A stretch of 64,000 bases of DNA from Sulfurospirillum cavolei (GCF_001548055.1 NZ_AP014724.1:1612001-1676000), one strand, 5' to 3'. Positions 41,630-50,931 are shown, numbered from the stretch's first letter. Numbers and translations are program-made. The notes: a model not told the origin generated them from the letters alone.

Positions 41630-43627
41630 ATGAGCAAGATGTTCGCTTTAGGTATAGCACTTACAGCAAAAGATATGTTTAGCCCTGCTTTTTCCTCTCT
41701 TGGTTCTGCGATCCGAAACTCCACAAAAGACTTAAAAAACTTCGGCACAGCAAGTGCGGCTATCGGTACAGGGCTTAAAGGCGCACAACTGGCGACTCAA
41801 GGAGCCGTTGGGGAGGTTATCAAGTCTTATGCTGACCTCGAAGACGCGCAAATACAACTACAAAATACTCTCATGAAGAGCGATGGAAGCGTGAGTCCTT
41901 TTTTTAAAGGGATCAATGAGGAAGCGACAAAGCTTGGTAATGCTCTACCGGGTACGACAGCAGATTTTTACGCTATGGCATCAAAGCTAAAATCGCTTGG
42001 AGTCGAGGAGCAAAGCATTATCGGTGGGGCTTTAAAGTCTGCCGCGTACCTTGGTGTTGTACTTAAAATTCCTTACGAAGAAGCCGCCGTCTCTACTGCA
42101 AAATTTAGGGAGGCTTTAGGTATCGCAGACAGTGATCTGCTCGTGTTCATTGACGATATTCAACGCCTTGCGCACATGGGCGTTGAAGTTGGAGAGATGA
42201 AATTTGCCTTTTCAAAAGTCGGTGCTACCATGAAAGGGTTGGGAATGATGGGACTCCAAGCCGCGCGAGATGTTGAACCTCTCATTGGCTTACTCATTAA
42301 GTCAGGTTTTAGTGGCGAAACCGTTGGTACAAACCTTGGCAATATGATCGAATCAGCGGTAAATTTTAAGGGTTCTAAAGAGCTTAAAAAACAAGGGATT
42401 GAACTTACATTCAATGACACAACTGGAAAGTTCTTAGGCGTTGAAAACATGATCAAAGAGCTTGAACAGCTCAAAGAAATTGAAAGCGACGCGGCACGTC
42501 TTAATGTTATAGAGTCGCTTTTTGGTAAAGGCGAAGCGGCATCGATGGCGAACGTTCTTATTCAAAAAGGAACGGGAGGTATCTCAGAGTTTAATAAAAA
42601 GCTCAAAGAGCAAGCTGATCTAAATATGCGTGTTGGAAATACCACGAAGTCGCTTCGAAACACATGGGAAGCTTTAACCGGTACATTTTCAAACCTCCTC
42701 GCATTCTTAGGTGAGGGGATCGCTCCTGAGCTTAAGTCTGTTACGAACTTTCTTGGGGATGCGACAGCTGCTTTAGCAGACTTAACACAAGAATACCCAA
42801 ATGTTACAAAGTTCTTAGGTGGTGCGCTTGTCGGTTTTGTAGCACTCTCAGGAGGACTCGGTACAGCAGCTATCGCGGTGTCTATGTTTACGACTGTTTT
42901 AGGTGTGCTTGGCGTTACGTCTATGGTTACATTTGGGTGGATCATCGCCGGTGCTGCGCTTATTGCCGGAGCGGCTACACTGATCATCGCAAATTGGGAT
43001 ACTTTAAAAGGGTGGTTTGTCTCTTTTGGAACGTGGCTCGCTGATCTATTAGGGGGTGCGGCTACAGCAATTTACGCGCAGTTTGAACCGCTTTTTAATT
43101 GGATTAGCAAGGCTTTCACATGGGCGTTTCAATCGTTTAATGTAGCCGATATTTTCAGTTCAATCGCTCAATCTGTCGTAAATATTTTTAGTTCTCTTTT
43201 TAGTTGGATCGGAAGCCAAATAACTGGGGCTATAGAGGGGTTTAATACTTTTGCTTCGTTTATTACTGATCTGTTTACAAATCCAATTACAACAATTACA
43301 GGGCTTTTTGACTCTTTTTTTAATTGGGTTGGTGGTAAATTTCAATGGGTTTTAGATTCGGTTAATGGTGTCAAATCGTTTTTTGGTGCGGAATCCAATG
43401 TACAACAGGCGACTTCACCTAGTCAGCAAACTATACCCATTATGGCTAGGGCTGGAAACATCCCAGCACAGGGTTCGACTTCAAATAGCGTTAGCGTTAC
43501 GATTCAAAATCCAAACTTCAGCTCTCCCGAGGAAGCAAGCCGCACACAAGCACAGATCGATGAGCAAGTACGTAAAGCTTTAAGAGAGATACAGCGCGAT
43601 CAAGCCGATAGGAGTTTCAATGACTAA
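41630..43627 (+). CDS. Tail tape measure protein
   Basis: 665 residues. The N-terminus has a helical TP901-type region (LGSAIRNSTKDLKNFGTASAAIG). There is a central membrane-active region with alternating hydrophobic segments (about 390-450), and a tryptophan/phenylalanine-rich repetitive region (FNWISKAF..., LFSWIG, FFNWVGG) follows. It sets tail length and enters the host membrane. The C-terminal tail is polar. Confidence 0.85.
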   Translation: MSKMFALGIALTAKDMFSPAFSSLGSAIRNSTKDLKNFGTASAAIGTGLKGAQLATQGAVGEVIKSYADLEDAQIQLQNTLMKSDGSVSPFFKGINEEATKLGNALPGTTADFYAMASKLKSLGVEEQSIIGGALKSAAYLGVVLKIPYEEAAVSTAKFREALGIADSDLLVFIDDIQRLAHMGVEVGEMKFAFSKVGATMKGLGMMGLQAARDVEPLIGLLIKSGFSGETVGTNLGNMIESAVNFKGSKELKKQGIELTFNDTTGKFLGVENMIKELEQLKEIESDAARLNVIESLFGKGEAASMANVLIQKGTGGISEFNKKLKEQADLNMRVGNTTKSLRNTWEALTGTFSNLLAFLGEGIAPELKSVTNFLGDATAALADLTQEYPNVTKFLGGALVGFVALSGGLGTAAIAVSMFTTVLGVLGVTSMVTFGWIIAGAALIAGAATLIIANWDTLKGWFVSFGTWLADLLGGAATAIYAQFEPLFNWISKAFTWAFQSFNVADIFSSIAQSVVNIFSSLFSWIGSQITGAIEGFNTFASFITDLFTNPITTITGLFDSFFNWVGGKFQWVLDSVNGVKSFFGAESNVQQATSPSQQTIPIMARAGNIPAQGSTSNSVSVTIQNPNFSSPEEASRTQAQIDEQVRKALREIQRDQADRSFND

Positions 43628-44003
43628 TATTATGGCGATGATCGGTGATTTTATTTTCTCTTTAGAAAAAAAGCCTTTTGATGCGCTAAGCCATACGAAA
43701 GAGTACAGTTTCGCTGAAATTCCAAAGGTAAACTACTACACCGGTGAGCAGAGTGTAGGCAAGGACATCGAAGAGCTTACCCTCTCAGGGTCTATCATTA
43801 CCCTTAAAGGAGGGTTGAACCCTTTAGCGCGTCTTTTTGCTATCGCGGATCAAAAACAAGCCGTGCCGTTTATCTACGGTTACGGTGAGGTTTTGGGCGA
43901 CTTTAAGATCACAAAAGTAAAAGAAGATCGAAGCCTCTTTCTTCCGGATGGAAGATCAGTCAAAGTCGTGTTTAGTGTTGAAATGAAAAGAGTACGCGAA
44001 TGA
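43620..44003 (+). CDS. Tail protein U (P2 GpU-like)
   Basis: 127 residues. MIGDFIFSLEKKPFDALSHTKEYSFAEIPKVNY...QYVG-type turn and FLPDGRSVKVVFSVEMKRV match the P2 gpU family, a tail terminator or completion factor. It overlaps the tape measure by 8 bases. Confidence 0.85.
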   Translation: MTNIMAMIGDFIFSLEKKPFDALSHTKEYSFAEIPKVNYYTGEQSVGKDIEELTLSGSIITLKGGLNPLARLFAIADQKQAVPFIYGYGEVLGDFKITKVKEDRSLFLPDGRSVKVVFSVEMKRVRE

Positions 44004-44203
44004 AACACGTCATCGCAACTCAAAATGATCGCTTAGATACGATCGTCTATACCTATTATGGAACGCTTGAACCTCTTAATGAAGTGATGCTTGCCAATGC
44101 TCACCTTATGTCAAAGGCACTTTTAGATGCTGGAGACAAAGTCTATCTCCCTGAGTATACGGCAACCGTAGCGAGCGAAAGCGATGGGATAAGCCTATGG
44201 TAG
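44000..44203 (+). CDS. Tail protein X (LysM-like)
   Basis: 67 residues. IATQNDRLDTIVYTYYGTLEPLNEVMLANAHL and GDKVYLPEY make up the P2 gpX LysM-like fold, a small baseplate hub factor. It overlaps U by 4 bases and D by 7. Confidence 0.85.
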   Translation: MKHVIATQNDRLDTIVYTYYGTLEPLNEVMLANAHLMSKALLDAGDKVYLPEYTATVASESDGISLW

Positions 44204-45150
44204 CTATTAAAAAGCCAAGTTTTAAGCTTTTGGCAAATGGTAAAGATGTGACTGCTTCATTGAAGAAGTATATCCTCGGTATAGAGTACACCGATGCGAA
44301 AGACAACTCAGCCGACAGCTTTAAAATTCGATTTCATGGAGAGAATTTCGCACCGCCTGAGTACAAAGACATCTTAAAAGTATGGCTCGGTTTTGAGGGG
44401 CATCTTTGGTACATCGGCTCTTTTAGTGTTTTGAAGTCTCGTTTAGATTATCAAACTAAAGTCGTTAGCATCACGGGAACACCGGTTAATTTTAGTACGC
44501 AAATCAAAGAAAAGCGAACCATGAGCTACGAAAATGCCTCGCTAGATGACATCTTAAAAAAGATCGCAAAGCGGAATGACCTAAGTGTCAAAAATAGCTT
44601 TTACGATCTTATGTTTCTCCATGAGAGTCAAAATGATGAAAGTGACCTTGCCTTTATGCAACGCATCGCACGAGAGATCGGGGCGACCTTTTCGATTAAA
44701 AACGACACGATCCTCTTTTGCCCAAAAAAAGGGGGCGATAAAGAGAGTGAACTGCCTAAGTTTACGATCAATGCCGACCTTACGGATAACCTTTACCTTG
44801 AGATGCTTGACAAAACACTCTACAACTCAGCCAGCGCGTCATGGCAAAGTACGAAAGAAAACAAAGTGATGTCTGTATCGATAGGAAGCGGGACACCAGC
44901 TCTTAACGTGCGCGGAAATTTTCAAAGTGAGGCGGAAGCGAGGGTAAAACTAAAAGCGGAGCTGAACTTAAAAAACAAAGGCACAGTGCGCGGAGGGTTT
45001 GACTACGAGGGTCTGAACATCGTAGCTGGGGGAAAGCTTACGATCTTAAACCTCCCTAACGCGAAATGGGGCAAAGAGTTTGATGTGCAACAGGTGCGTC
45101 ACACTTGGGGGGATAACGGTTACACGATCAGTGTTGAATTTGAAAATTAG
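44197..45150 (+). CDS. Late control protein D (baseplate hub; P2 GpD-like)
   Basis: 317 residues. ITGTPVNFSTQIKEKRTMSYENASLDDILKKIAKRNDL, HESQNDESDLAFMQRIAREIGATFSIKNDTILF and the C-terminal LNLPNAKWGKEFDVQQVRHTW are the phage late control D (gp27-like hub) pattern. Codons 205-215 (DKTLYNSASAS) form the protospacer recognised by the array spacer at 11736-11769. Confidence 0.88.
   Translation: MVAIKKPSFKLLANGKDVTASLKKYILGIEYTDAKDNSADSFKIRFHGENFAPPEYKDILKVWLGFEGHLWYIGSFSVLKSRLDYQTKVVSITGTPVNFSTQIKEKRTMSYENASLDDILKKIAKRNDLSVKNSFYDLMFLHESQNDESDLAFMQRIAREIGATFSIKNDTILFCPKKGGDKESELPKFTINADLTDNLYLEMLDKTLYNSASASWQSTKENKVMSVSIGSGTPALNVRGNFQSEAEARVKLKAELNLKNKGTVRGGFDYEGLNIVAGGKLTILNLPNAKWGKEFDVQQVRHTWGDNGYTISVEFEN
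44808..44841 (-). other. Protospacer in gene D matched by the host CRISPR array
   Basis: Matches the spacer at 11736-11769 in 30 of 34 positions. On the crRNA-sense (minus) strand the three bases immediately 5' of it are CCA (plus strand TGG at 44842-44844). C. difficile type I-B uses CCA-type PAMs. One mismatch (crRNA position 7) is in the usual seed, so full interference may be weakened while priming remains possible. Confidence 0.85.
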
Positions 45151-45158
45151 GAGAGTAG

Positions 45159-45383
45159 ATGCAGAGTAAAAGAGCTTCGTTTTATGAGAGCTTATTTAAC
45201 ACGTTCAGCGGGTTTTTCATAAGCCTTGCATTGGCGTATTTTGTTTTTCCGTTATTTGGTATGCCAAAAAGCATGGAGAGTTCATTTTGGATCGTCATGA
45301 TCTTTACGGTTTCATCTATCGGTCGTAACTATCTGATCCGCCGCGTATTTAATTTCTTACATGTAAAAAAGGAGAGAAAATGA
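45159..45383 (+). CDS. Small phage membrane protein
   Basis: 74 residues with two hydrophobic segments (about 12-32 and 40-58) and a basic end, a layout seen in small phage membrane proteins beside lysis genes (DUF7220-like). It could be a holin. It ends 4 bases into the next gene and contains the near-palindrome CTTACATGTAAA at 45357. Confidence 0.55.
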   Translation: MQSKRASFYESLFNTFSGFFISLALAYFVFPLFGMPKSMESSFWIVMIFTVSSIGRNYLIRRVFNFLHVKKERK

Positions 45384-45646
45384 AAAAGTTATGGTTTGAA
45401 GCGGTATTGGCTTGTCTTTGTCTTGCGGTAATCGTGTTGCATGTTTTTGGGGATGATCAACATTTTGTTCAGCTTATCATCGCCAAGATGGTACTAATTA
45501 ATTTCGGTCTTATTCATGCGTACATTGCCGGCAGACTATTACTGGGCAAAGTTGAGTGGTGTTGTACATCCAGCTTTTCACCTAAGAATGTAGGGAGGAT
45601 CGTGCTATATGCGGTTATTGTTTATAGTTACTCTATTGGCGGTTAA
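45380..45646 (+). CDS. Second small membrane protein of the lysis region (possible holin)
   Basis: 88 residues with segments at about 5-22, 32-55 and 70-86. AAAGGAGAGAAAA precedes the ATG. Its position just before the endolysin, and its size, make it a holin candidate, but no family signature is visible. It overlaps the endolysin by 38 bases. Confidence 0.5.
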   Translation: MKKLWFEAVLACLCLAVIVLHVFGDDQHFVQLIIAKMVLINFGLIHAYIAGRLLLGKVEWCCTSSFSPKNVGRIVLYAVIVYSYSIGG

Positions 45647-46190
45647 TCTTTTTGCGCTGGAGCGCTGCGCTCTTTTAACACAAAAGGTACGTGTCGCGCA
45701 TTTTAAAGAGTTCGGTACAAGCTTCCCTTACCAATACGCTATCGCACAGCTGGAGCAAGAAAGCGGGTGTAGAGCAAGTATTTCAAACGACGGAGTAGGC
45801 TCTCAAGGAGTCGCGCAGATCACGTATCGTTGGTGGAAAAATGTCTTAGATAAGGAAGGCATTACCGAGATCGCAAGCGTGCAAGGAAGCCTTAGAGCGC
45901 AAGCGGCGATCATGCGTTACCTGCATGAGCAGGGGCGACCGCTTTGGGTCACGTATCAGCGTTACAACGGCGGCGACTGGGTACTTAAAGAGATCAGAAA
46001 AGCCGGTGCGGAGAACTGGGCAAAAGCGAAAGCGCAATGCACTAGGGGAGACTCGCACTTTACGTTAAAAAGCGGGAAGATTCAGACCCGCAATAATTGC
46101 GAGATAAATTATGAATACTCGCAAAATATTTACACACTAGGGAGACAGTATGGAGATGTTCAAGACAATTCTCAGTTTAGGTACTGGTAG
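45609..46190 (+). CDS. Lytic transglycosylase-type endolysin with signal sequence
   Basis: 193 residues. It begins MRLLFIVTLLAVNLFALERC, a signal or signal-arrest sequence. The muramidase core has the catalytic glutamate in QLEQESGCRASISNDGVGSQGVAQIT (about residue 48), and YNGGDWVLKE and YSQNIYTLG follow. It cleaves peptidoglycan to release phage. The next gene begins inside its last codons. Confidence 0.82.
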   Translation: MRLLFIVTLLAVNLFALERCALLTQKVRVAHFKEFGTSFPYQYAIAQLEQESGCRASISNDGVGSQGVAQITYRWWKNVLDKEGITEIASVQGSLRAQAAIMRYLHEQGRPLWVTYQRYNGGDWVLKEIRKAGAENWAKAKAQCTRGDSHFTLKSGKIQTRNNCEINYEYSQNIYTLGRQYGDVQDNSQFRYW

Positions 46191-46581
46191 CCTTTGGAAA
46201 GGAGTTAGCATTCTTTTAGCTGGAGCGCTGATCGCCATGAGCCTTTTCATATTGGAAGAAGAGGTGTCGTTGCGCTCTACAATAAGCGATAATGAAAAGG
46301 TCATCAAGGAACAAGGTGGTGAGCTGACCAAAAAAGAGTCTAAGATCAAAGAGCTTCAGGAAAAAGTTAGTCTCAAGCAAGCAGAGATCGGGGTACAAAA
46401 TGCAACGATTGCCGCAAATAAAGCGGACACAGAGAAAAATCTTAAAGCGGTCAACGATGAGCTCTTAAAGATCAGCAAAAAATACAACGACTTCAAAGAC
46501 GAGGTCAAGAACTGGAAAGGAGACCAAAATGCGTCAAGTTGCGATAATGCTCGTGCTTTTCTTAATAGCCGTACTTGGTAG
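46150..46581 (+). CDS. Rz-like inner-membrane spanin
   Basis: 143 residues with one N-terminal membrane segment (about 18-36) and a long coiled coil (NEKVIKEQGGELTKKESKIKELQEKVSLKQAEI). This is the i-spanin layout of lambda Rz. The next gene, in another frame and partly embedded, encodes a lipoprotein, as Rz1 does. It disrupts the outer membrane at lysis. Confidence 0.75.
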   Translation: MEMFKTILSLGTGSLWKGVSILLAGALIAMSLFILEEEVSLRSTISDNEKVIKEQGGELTKKESKIKELQEKVSLKQAEIGVQNATIAANKADTEKNLKAVNDELLKISKKYNDFKDEVKNWKGDQNASSCDNARAFLNSRTW

Positions 46582-46798
46582 CGGATGCGGTGTCGATCAG
46601 CCTCAGACACCACAAATTGACCAGTTCGTTAACGTGCCTCAAAGGTGCGTTATTGAGTTAGACCCTATGCCTGTCATTAAGCCTAAAACCTTTCAAAAAG
46701 GGGAAGAGCTTGAGCAAAATGAATGGAGCTATGGGAACTACCTCATTATGAAAGAAGATAATGAAAAAGTAAGGGCAAAAGTCAAAAAATGCCAATGA
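46529..46798 (+). CDS. Rz1-like outer-membrane lipoprotein spanin
   Basis: 89 residues. MRQVAIMLVLFLIAVLGSGCG is a lipoprotein signal with lipobox LGSGC (cysteine about residue 20). The mature part is proline-rich at the start (VDQPQTPQIDQ), then charged. It overlaps the Rz-like gene by 53 bases in a different frame, the classic embedded Rz/Rz1 arrangement. Confidence 0.75.
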   Translation: MRQVAIMLVLFLIAVLGSGCGVDQPQTPQIDQFVNVPQRCVIELDPMPVIKPKTFQKGEELEQNEWSYGNYLIMKEDNEKVRAKVKKCQ

Positions 46799-46800
46799 AT

Positions 46801-46820
46801 AGGCAGAGTTCCCTCTGCCT
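46801..46820 (+). terminator. Hairpin after the lysis genes
   Basis: The stem AGGCAGAG/CTCTGCCT (8 perfect pairs) with loop TTCC lies just after the lipoprotein stop. No run of Ts follows, so termination would be weak or factor-dependent. The stretch up to the methylase gene holds no other gene. Confidence 0.5.
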
Positions 46821-46907
46821 AACAAGTCGTCCCAAACTCCTTGCAATCAAATTCTAAAATATTTTTAGGGGATACCCTCAAAATATTACAAAATGAAAGG
46901 TTTTTGC

Positions 46908-47690
46908 ATGGAGAGACTCAAAGAGTATCACAACGTCCCAAGAGTTGCCCCGTTCGCGTGGGTTGGAGGTAAGTCAAAGCTTGCCGATAAGATCATTAAA
47001 GAGTTCCCGGAACATCAACGTTATGTTGAGGTCTTTGGAGGAGATCTTAATGTCTTCTATAGAAAGCCTCGAAGTAAAATAGAAGTCGTTAACGACATCA
47101 ACTCCGATCTAGTCAATCTACACCTACAAATACAAAAGCGACCTCAATCACTCCACCTCTATCTAAACCGCATGTTTGTCTCAAGGGAGATGTTCACTCG
47201 CATTAAAACTAAAGCGCTGCATCCACGAAACGACATAGAGCGCGCCGCGTTTTACTATTATTTAATAGCACAAAGCTTCGGTTCAAAAGGCACAGACTTC
47301 GCAATGCCAAGAGGTTCAAAACCAAGAGTAAAAAATTTAGATAGGGACTTTCGCGTCTGGTCAAAGAGACTGCAAGGTGTTTGTGTCGAAAATATGGACT
47401 TTAAAAAGCTTATTACGACCTATGATCATCCCGACACGCTCTTCTACCTTGATCCACCTTATGTAGGTACGGAAAGCCACTATAAAACACCTTCCGGATT
47501 CAATATCGATCAGCATATTGCATTGGCAGAGATGCTCAGGGGGATCAAGGGTCGGTTTGTGCTTTCATACAACGATTGCGAGGTCGTCAGAGACCTATAT
47601 AAGGGCTTCGAGATCATAGAGGTCTCTACGTTATATAGTTTACGAGGAGGAAGTCAAAAACAGGCTAAAGAGGTCATTATCAAAGGGTAG
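46908..47690 (+). CDS. Dam-like DNA adenine methylase (D12 class)
   Basis: About 260 residues. PFAWVGGKSKLADKI (about 13-27; motif I F-x-GGK) and FYLDPPYVGTESHY (about 182-195; motif IV DPPY) are the class marks, plus YNDCEVVRDLY near the end. It methylates adenine, probably to protect phage DNA or to control expression; the target site cannot be read. ATG 46908 has AAAGG 7 bases upstream; ATG 46893 is the alternative. Last gene before the right end. Confidence 0.85.
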   Translation: MERLKEYHNVPRVAPFAWVGGKSKLADKIIKEFPEHQRYVEVFGGDLNVFYRKPRSKIEVVNDINSDLVNLHLQIQKRPQSLHLYLNRMFVSREMFTRIKTKALHPRNDIERAAFYYYLIAQSFGSKGTDFAMPRGSKPRVKNLDRDFRVWSKRLQGVCVENMDFKKLITTYDHPDTLFYLDPPYVGTESHYKTPSGFNIDQHIALAEMLRGIKGRFVLSYNDCEVVRDLYKGFEIIEVSTLYSLRGGSQKQAKEVIIKG

Positions 47691-47704
47691 GCGCTTCGGC
47701 GCTT
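47689..47704 (+). terminator. TTCG-loop hairpin after the methylase gene
   Basis: The stem AGGCGC/GCGCTT (with one G-T pair) and a TTCG loop overlap the stop of the methylase gene. The tetraloop makes it stable; there is no T-run. It likely ends the rightward transcript before the prophage end. Confidence 0.5.
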
Positions 47705-47710
47705 ACTCAT

Positions 47711-47825
47711 TTAGTAGTTTAAAATTTGAATTGAATATGATAGCAAAGTGGGATAAAATCGGTTAAAAGAGCGTGTAACTATCATTTTAAATTCAAATTA
47801 CTAACATTTTAAGCGCGGTTGTACA
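47711..47825 (-). other. Prophage right end with two spaced transposase-site candidates
   Basis: Read inward from 47825 the end is TGTACAACCGCGCTT, then AAAATGTTAGT at bases 16-26 and AAAATGATAGT at 38-48. This spacing of 22 bp resembles Mu R1 and R2. A large imperfect inverted repeat (47711-47743 against 47779-47804) surrounds the second site. No gene lies between the hairpin at 47704 and the array. Confidence 0.6.
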
Positions 47826-48608
47826 CGAGGTCGTAAACGCCGTCGAATGCTAAAACGGGGGATAGTTTAAATACAAATCTTGTGTCGGTTCGAGTCGATT
47901 TTTTGCGTGACCTACAATGTCAGCCACAATTGTTTAAATACAAATCTTGTGTCGGTTCGAGAAAACAATTATAGAAGAGGCAATAAGAAAACCGAGTTTA
48001 AATACAAATCTTGTGTCGGTTCGAGCAAGGACGGATACGCCCAACCTAGATAAAAAAGGTAGTTTAAATACAAATCTTGTGTCGGTTCGAGCCCATTAAG
48101 TTCTATTTCTTCTCTTACTTCATGGGTTTAAATACAAATCTTGTGTCGGTTCGAGATTTTTCAGTCTCTTTTCTTTTGCCTTCTAAATAGTTTAAATACA
48201 AATCTTGTGTCGGTTCGAGTTTATTTTGAATATCCATACTGTCTTTATGATTAAGTTTAAATACAAATCTTGTGTCGGTTCGAGTAAAAGAACTTTATCA
48301 AGTAGATTGGTTTGAAAAGTTTAAATACAAATCTTGTGTCGGTTCGAGGTTATAGCTTTCGTCCCAAGAATAAGTAGTTGAAGGTTTAAATACAAATCTT
48401 GTGTCGGTTCGAGCTTCGCAAGAGATTTTAAAGTGGGATAAAGCAGGGTTTAAATACAAATCTTGTGTCGGTTCGAGGATATGTTAAAAACTGTTTAGAC
48501 GCAACCGTCAAATCGTTTAAATACAAATCTTGTGTCGGTTCGAGGCGCTTCTCCAACAACATAATCAATAGCACTAACGTTTAAATACAAATCTTGTGTC
48601 GGTTCGAG
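47826..48608 (-). CRISPR. Leader-proximal part of the CRISPR array (12 repeats, 12 spacers)
   Basis: Full repeats start at 47865, 47932, 47996, 48062, 48126, 48190, 48255, 48319, 48384, 48448, 48515 and 48579. They are identical to the left part. Spacers are 34-37 bp. The left border is CGAG, the last four bases of a repeat (47826-47829), then a complete 35-bp spacer (47830-47864). So the prophage joins here inside a repeat, while on the left it joins inside a spacer. I could not match any of these 12 spacers to the prophage by eye. Confidence 0.95.
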
Positions 48609-48773
48609 GGCTAGATTATGGCACTTTCTTAAAAGAGTATTCCCATAAAATAGCCATTTTGGTCATTTTTTCCAATGAAAATTAACAGTAAAATGTTAAA
48701 GATCAAAAAGGCGACTTAACGCCCTATTTTAGCAATTTCCCGCCTAAAAAGAACTAAACCGTGGTTGGAAAAA
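48609..48773 (-). promoter_or_regulatory. CRISPR leader
   Basis: 165 bases between the last repeat and cas2, AT-rich and without a gene. The orientation of the repeat (ATTTAAAC end toward the left) and the degenerate repeat at 11378 place the leader here, with pre-crRNA read leftward. It would contain the promoter and the site where new spacers are added. The exact promoter cannot be read with confidence. Confidence 0.7.
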
Positions 48774-50086
<1,313 letters not shown>

Positions 50087-50109
50087 GGTTCATCCTAAAT
50101 CATCAAACA

Positions 50110-50922
50110 TCATTTTTTTTCCAATAAAGTTTTTGCATTTTGTTTCGTCACCACGCTTTTACCTGTCTTTTTTTCAATTGCTTTGCGTGTATTTCCGGCA
50201 ATCGTACCGCCTTGTTTGGCGACTTTTTGACTCTCATCAAACCTTTTTGGCTTTTTCTCTTTTGAGATTTCAGTTGTGGTAGCTTCGGCTAACATCGTAA
50301 GTACGAGTTCTAAATTGGTCATATTGTCTCGTAGATTTTCTTTTTGAAGATTTTTGAGCGTTTTGTATTCTTGCGTCGTATGACCGCTCCATGCTTTTGA
50401 GATGATGTCGGTTAGCTGTGCAAACTCTTTGCCCTCCTCAACACCTCTTGCTTTCCACTCATCAGTCAGCTCTTTTCGTACTTCAATGCTTTTGAGCCTT
50501 TGGTTAATCCACTTTTCTGTATAGCCCAATTTGAGATAATCTTGCATCGCTTGATCGATGGACTTTTCGGGGTCTTGCATCGACTCAATTCTCTCATATC
50601 CGACCTTTGCAAGCCACTGCTTAAACGGTTCAACATGCGGTGATGGAATAGACTGAATAAGCCGTAAAAGCTGTTCAGTTGTCGCTACATCCGTAGCTCT
50701 CATTTTCCCATCAGATGCTTGCATTTTCAACTGTCCGATTTTTTCGGACAATTCACTTCCTTCTTTTTTAAGCTTGTTTTTTAAGTCACTCCAATATTTT
50801 CTAGGTCGGTCACTCTGGGTTAAAACCTCAATAGCATCTATAACGCTAAAATACCAAAGCTCATGCTCCTCATCCCAGTGACTTCGTATCTGTTTTGATT
50901 CAAAAAGTTGTATTTTTTCCAT
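50110..50922 (-). CDS. DinD/BRO-like protein inside the cas operon
   Basis: 270 residues, almost the size of E. coli DinD (274). The Bro-N-like N-terminus (IRSHWDEEHELWYFSVIDAIEVLTQSDRPRKYWSDLKNKLKKEGSEL, about 12-58) leads to TDVATTEQLLRLIQSIPSPHVEPFKQWLAKVGYERI (about 95-130). The C-terminal half is basic and helical. E. coli DinD inhibits RecA. It sits between cas4 (9-base gap) and cas1 (23-base gap) on the same strand, so it is co-transcribed with the adaptation genes. This is not a standard cas gene. Its function here is unknown. Confidence 0.75.
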   Translation of the reverse strand: MEKIQLFESKQIRSHWDEEHELWYFSVIDAIEVLTQSDRPRKYWSDLKNKLKKEGSELSEKIGQLKMQASDGKMRATDVATTEQLLRLIQSIPSPHVEPFKQWLAKVGYERIESMQDPEKSIDQAMQDYLKLGYTEKWINQRLKSIEVRKELTDEWKARGVEEGKEFAQLTDIISKAWSGHTTQEYKTLKNLQKENLRDNMTNLELVLTMLAEATTTEISKEKKPKRFDESQKVAKQGGTIAGNTRKAIEKKTGKSVVTKQNAKTLLEKK

Positions 50923-50931
50923 GACAGTTCC

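Larger units (their letters stand above)
11829..47825. mobile_element. Mu-like transposable prophage inserted in the CRISPR array
   Basis: About 36.0 kb. It carries MuA- and MuB-type transposition proteins, a LexA/CI-like repressor, GemA and Mor homologues, a Mu-like head module (DUF1320, small and large terminase, DUF935 portal, F- and G-like proteins, protease/scaffold and capsid), a P2-like tail, lysis genes and a Dam-type methylase. The ends are called from TGT at 11829 and the inverted TGT ending at 47825; each is followed at the same distance (bases 17-26) by AAATG(A/T)TAGT. No 5-bp target duplication is seen. The gene set recalls Campylobacter CJIE1. An IS3-family element breaks the small terminase gene. 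Confidence 0.92.

Noticed and set aside
48092-48125. Spacer resembling the portal-gene segment HNEIREDIA
   Set aside because: In one frame the spacer reads HEVREEIELNG, but the nucleotide match to the prophage is poor. Any relation would be to another phage and cannot be judged here.
48414-48447. 13-base identity between a right-array spacer and the prophage right end (47745-47757)
   Set aside because: The match AAAGTGGGATAAA is short, AT-rich and does not extend. It is compatible with chance.
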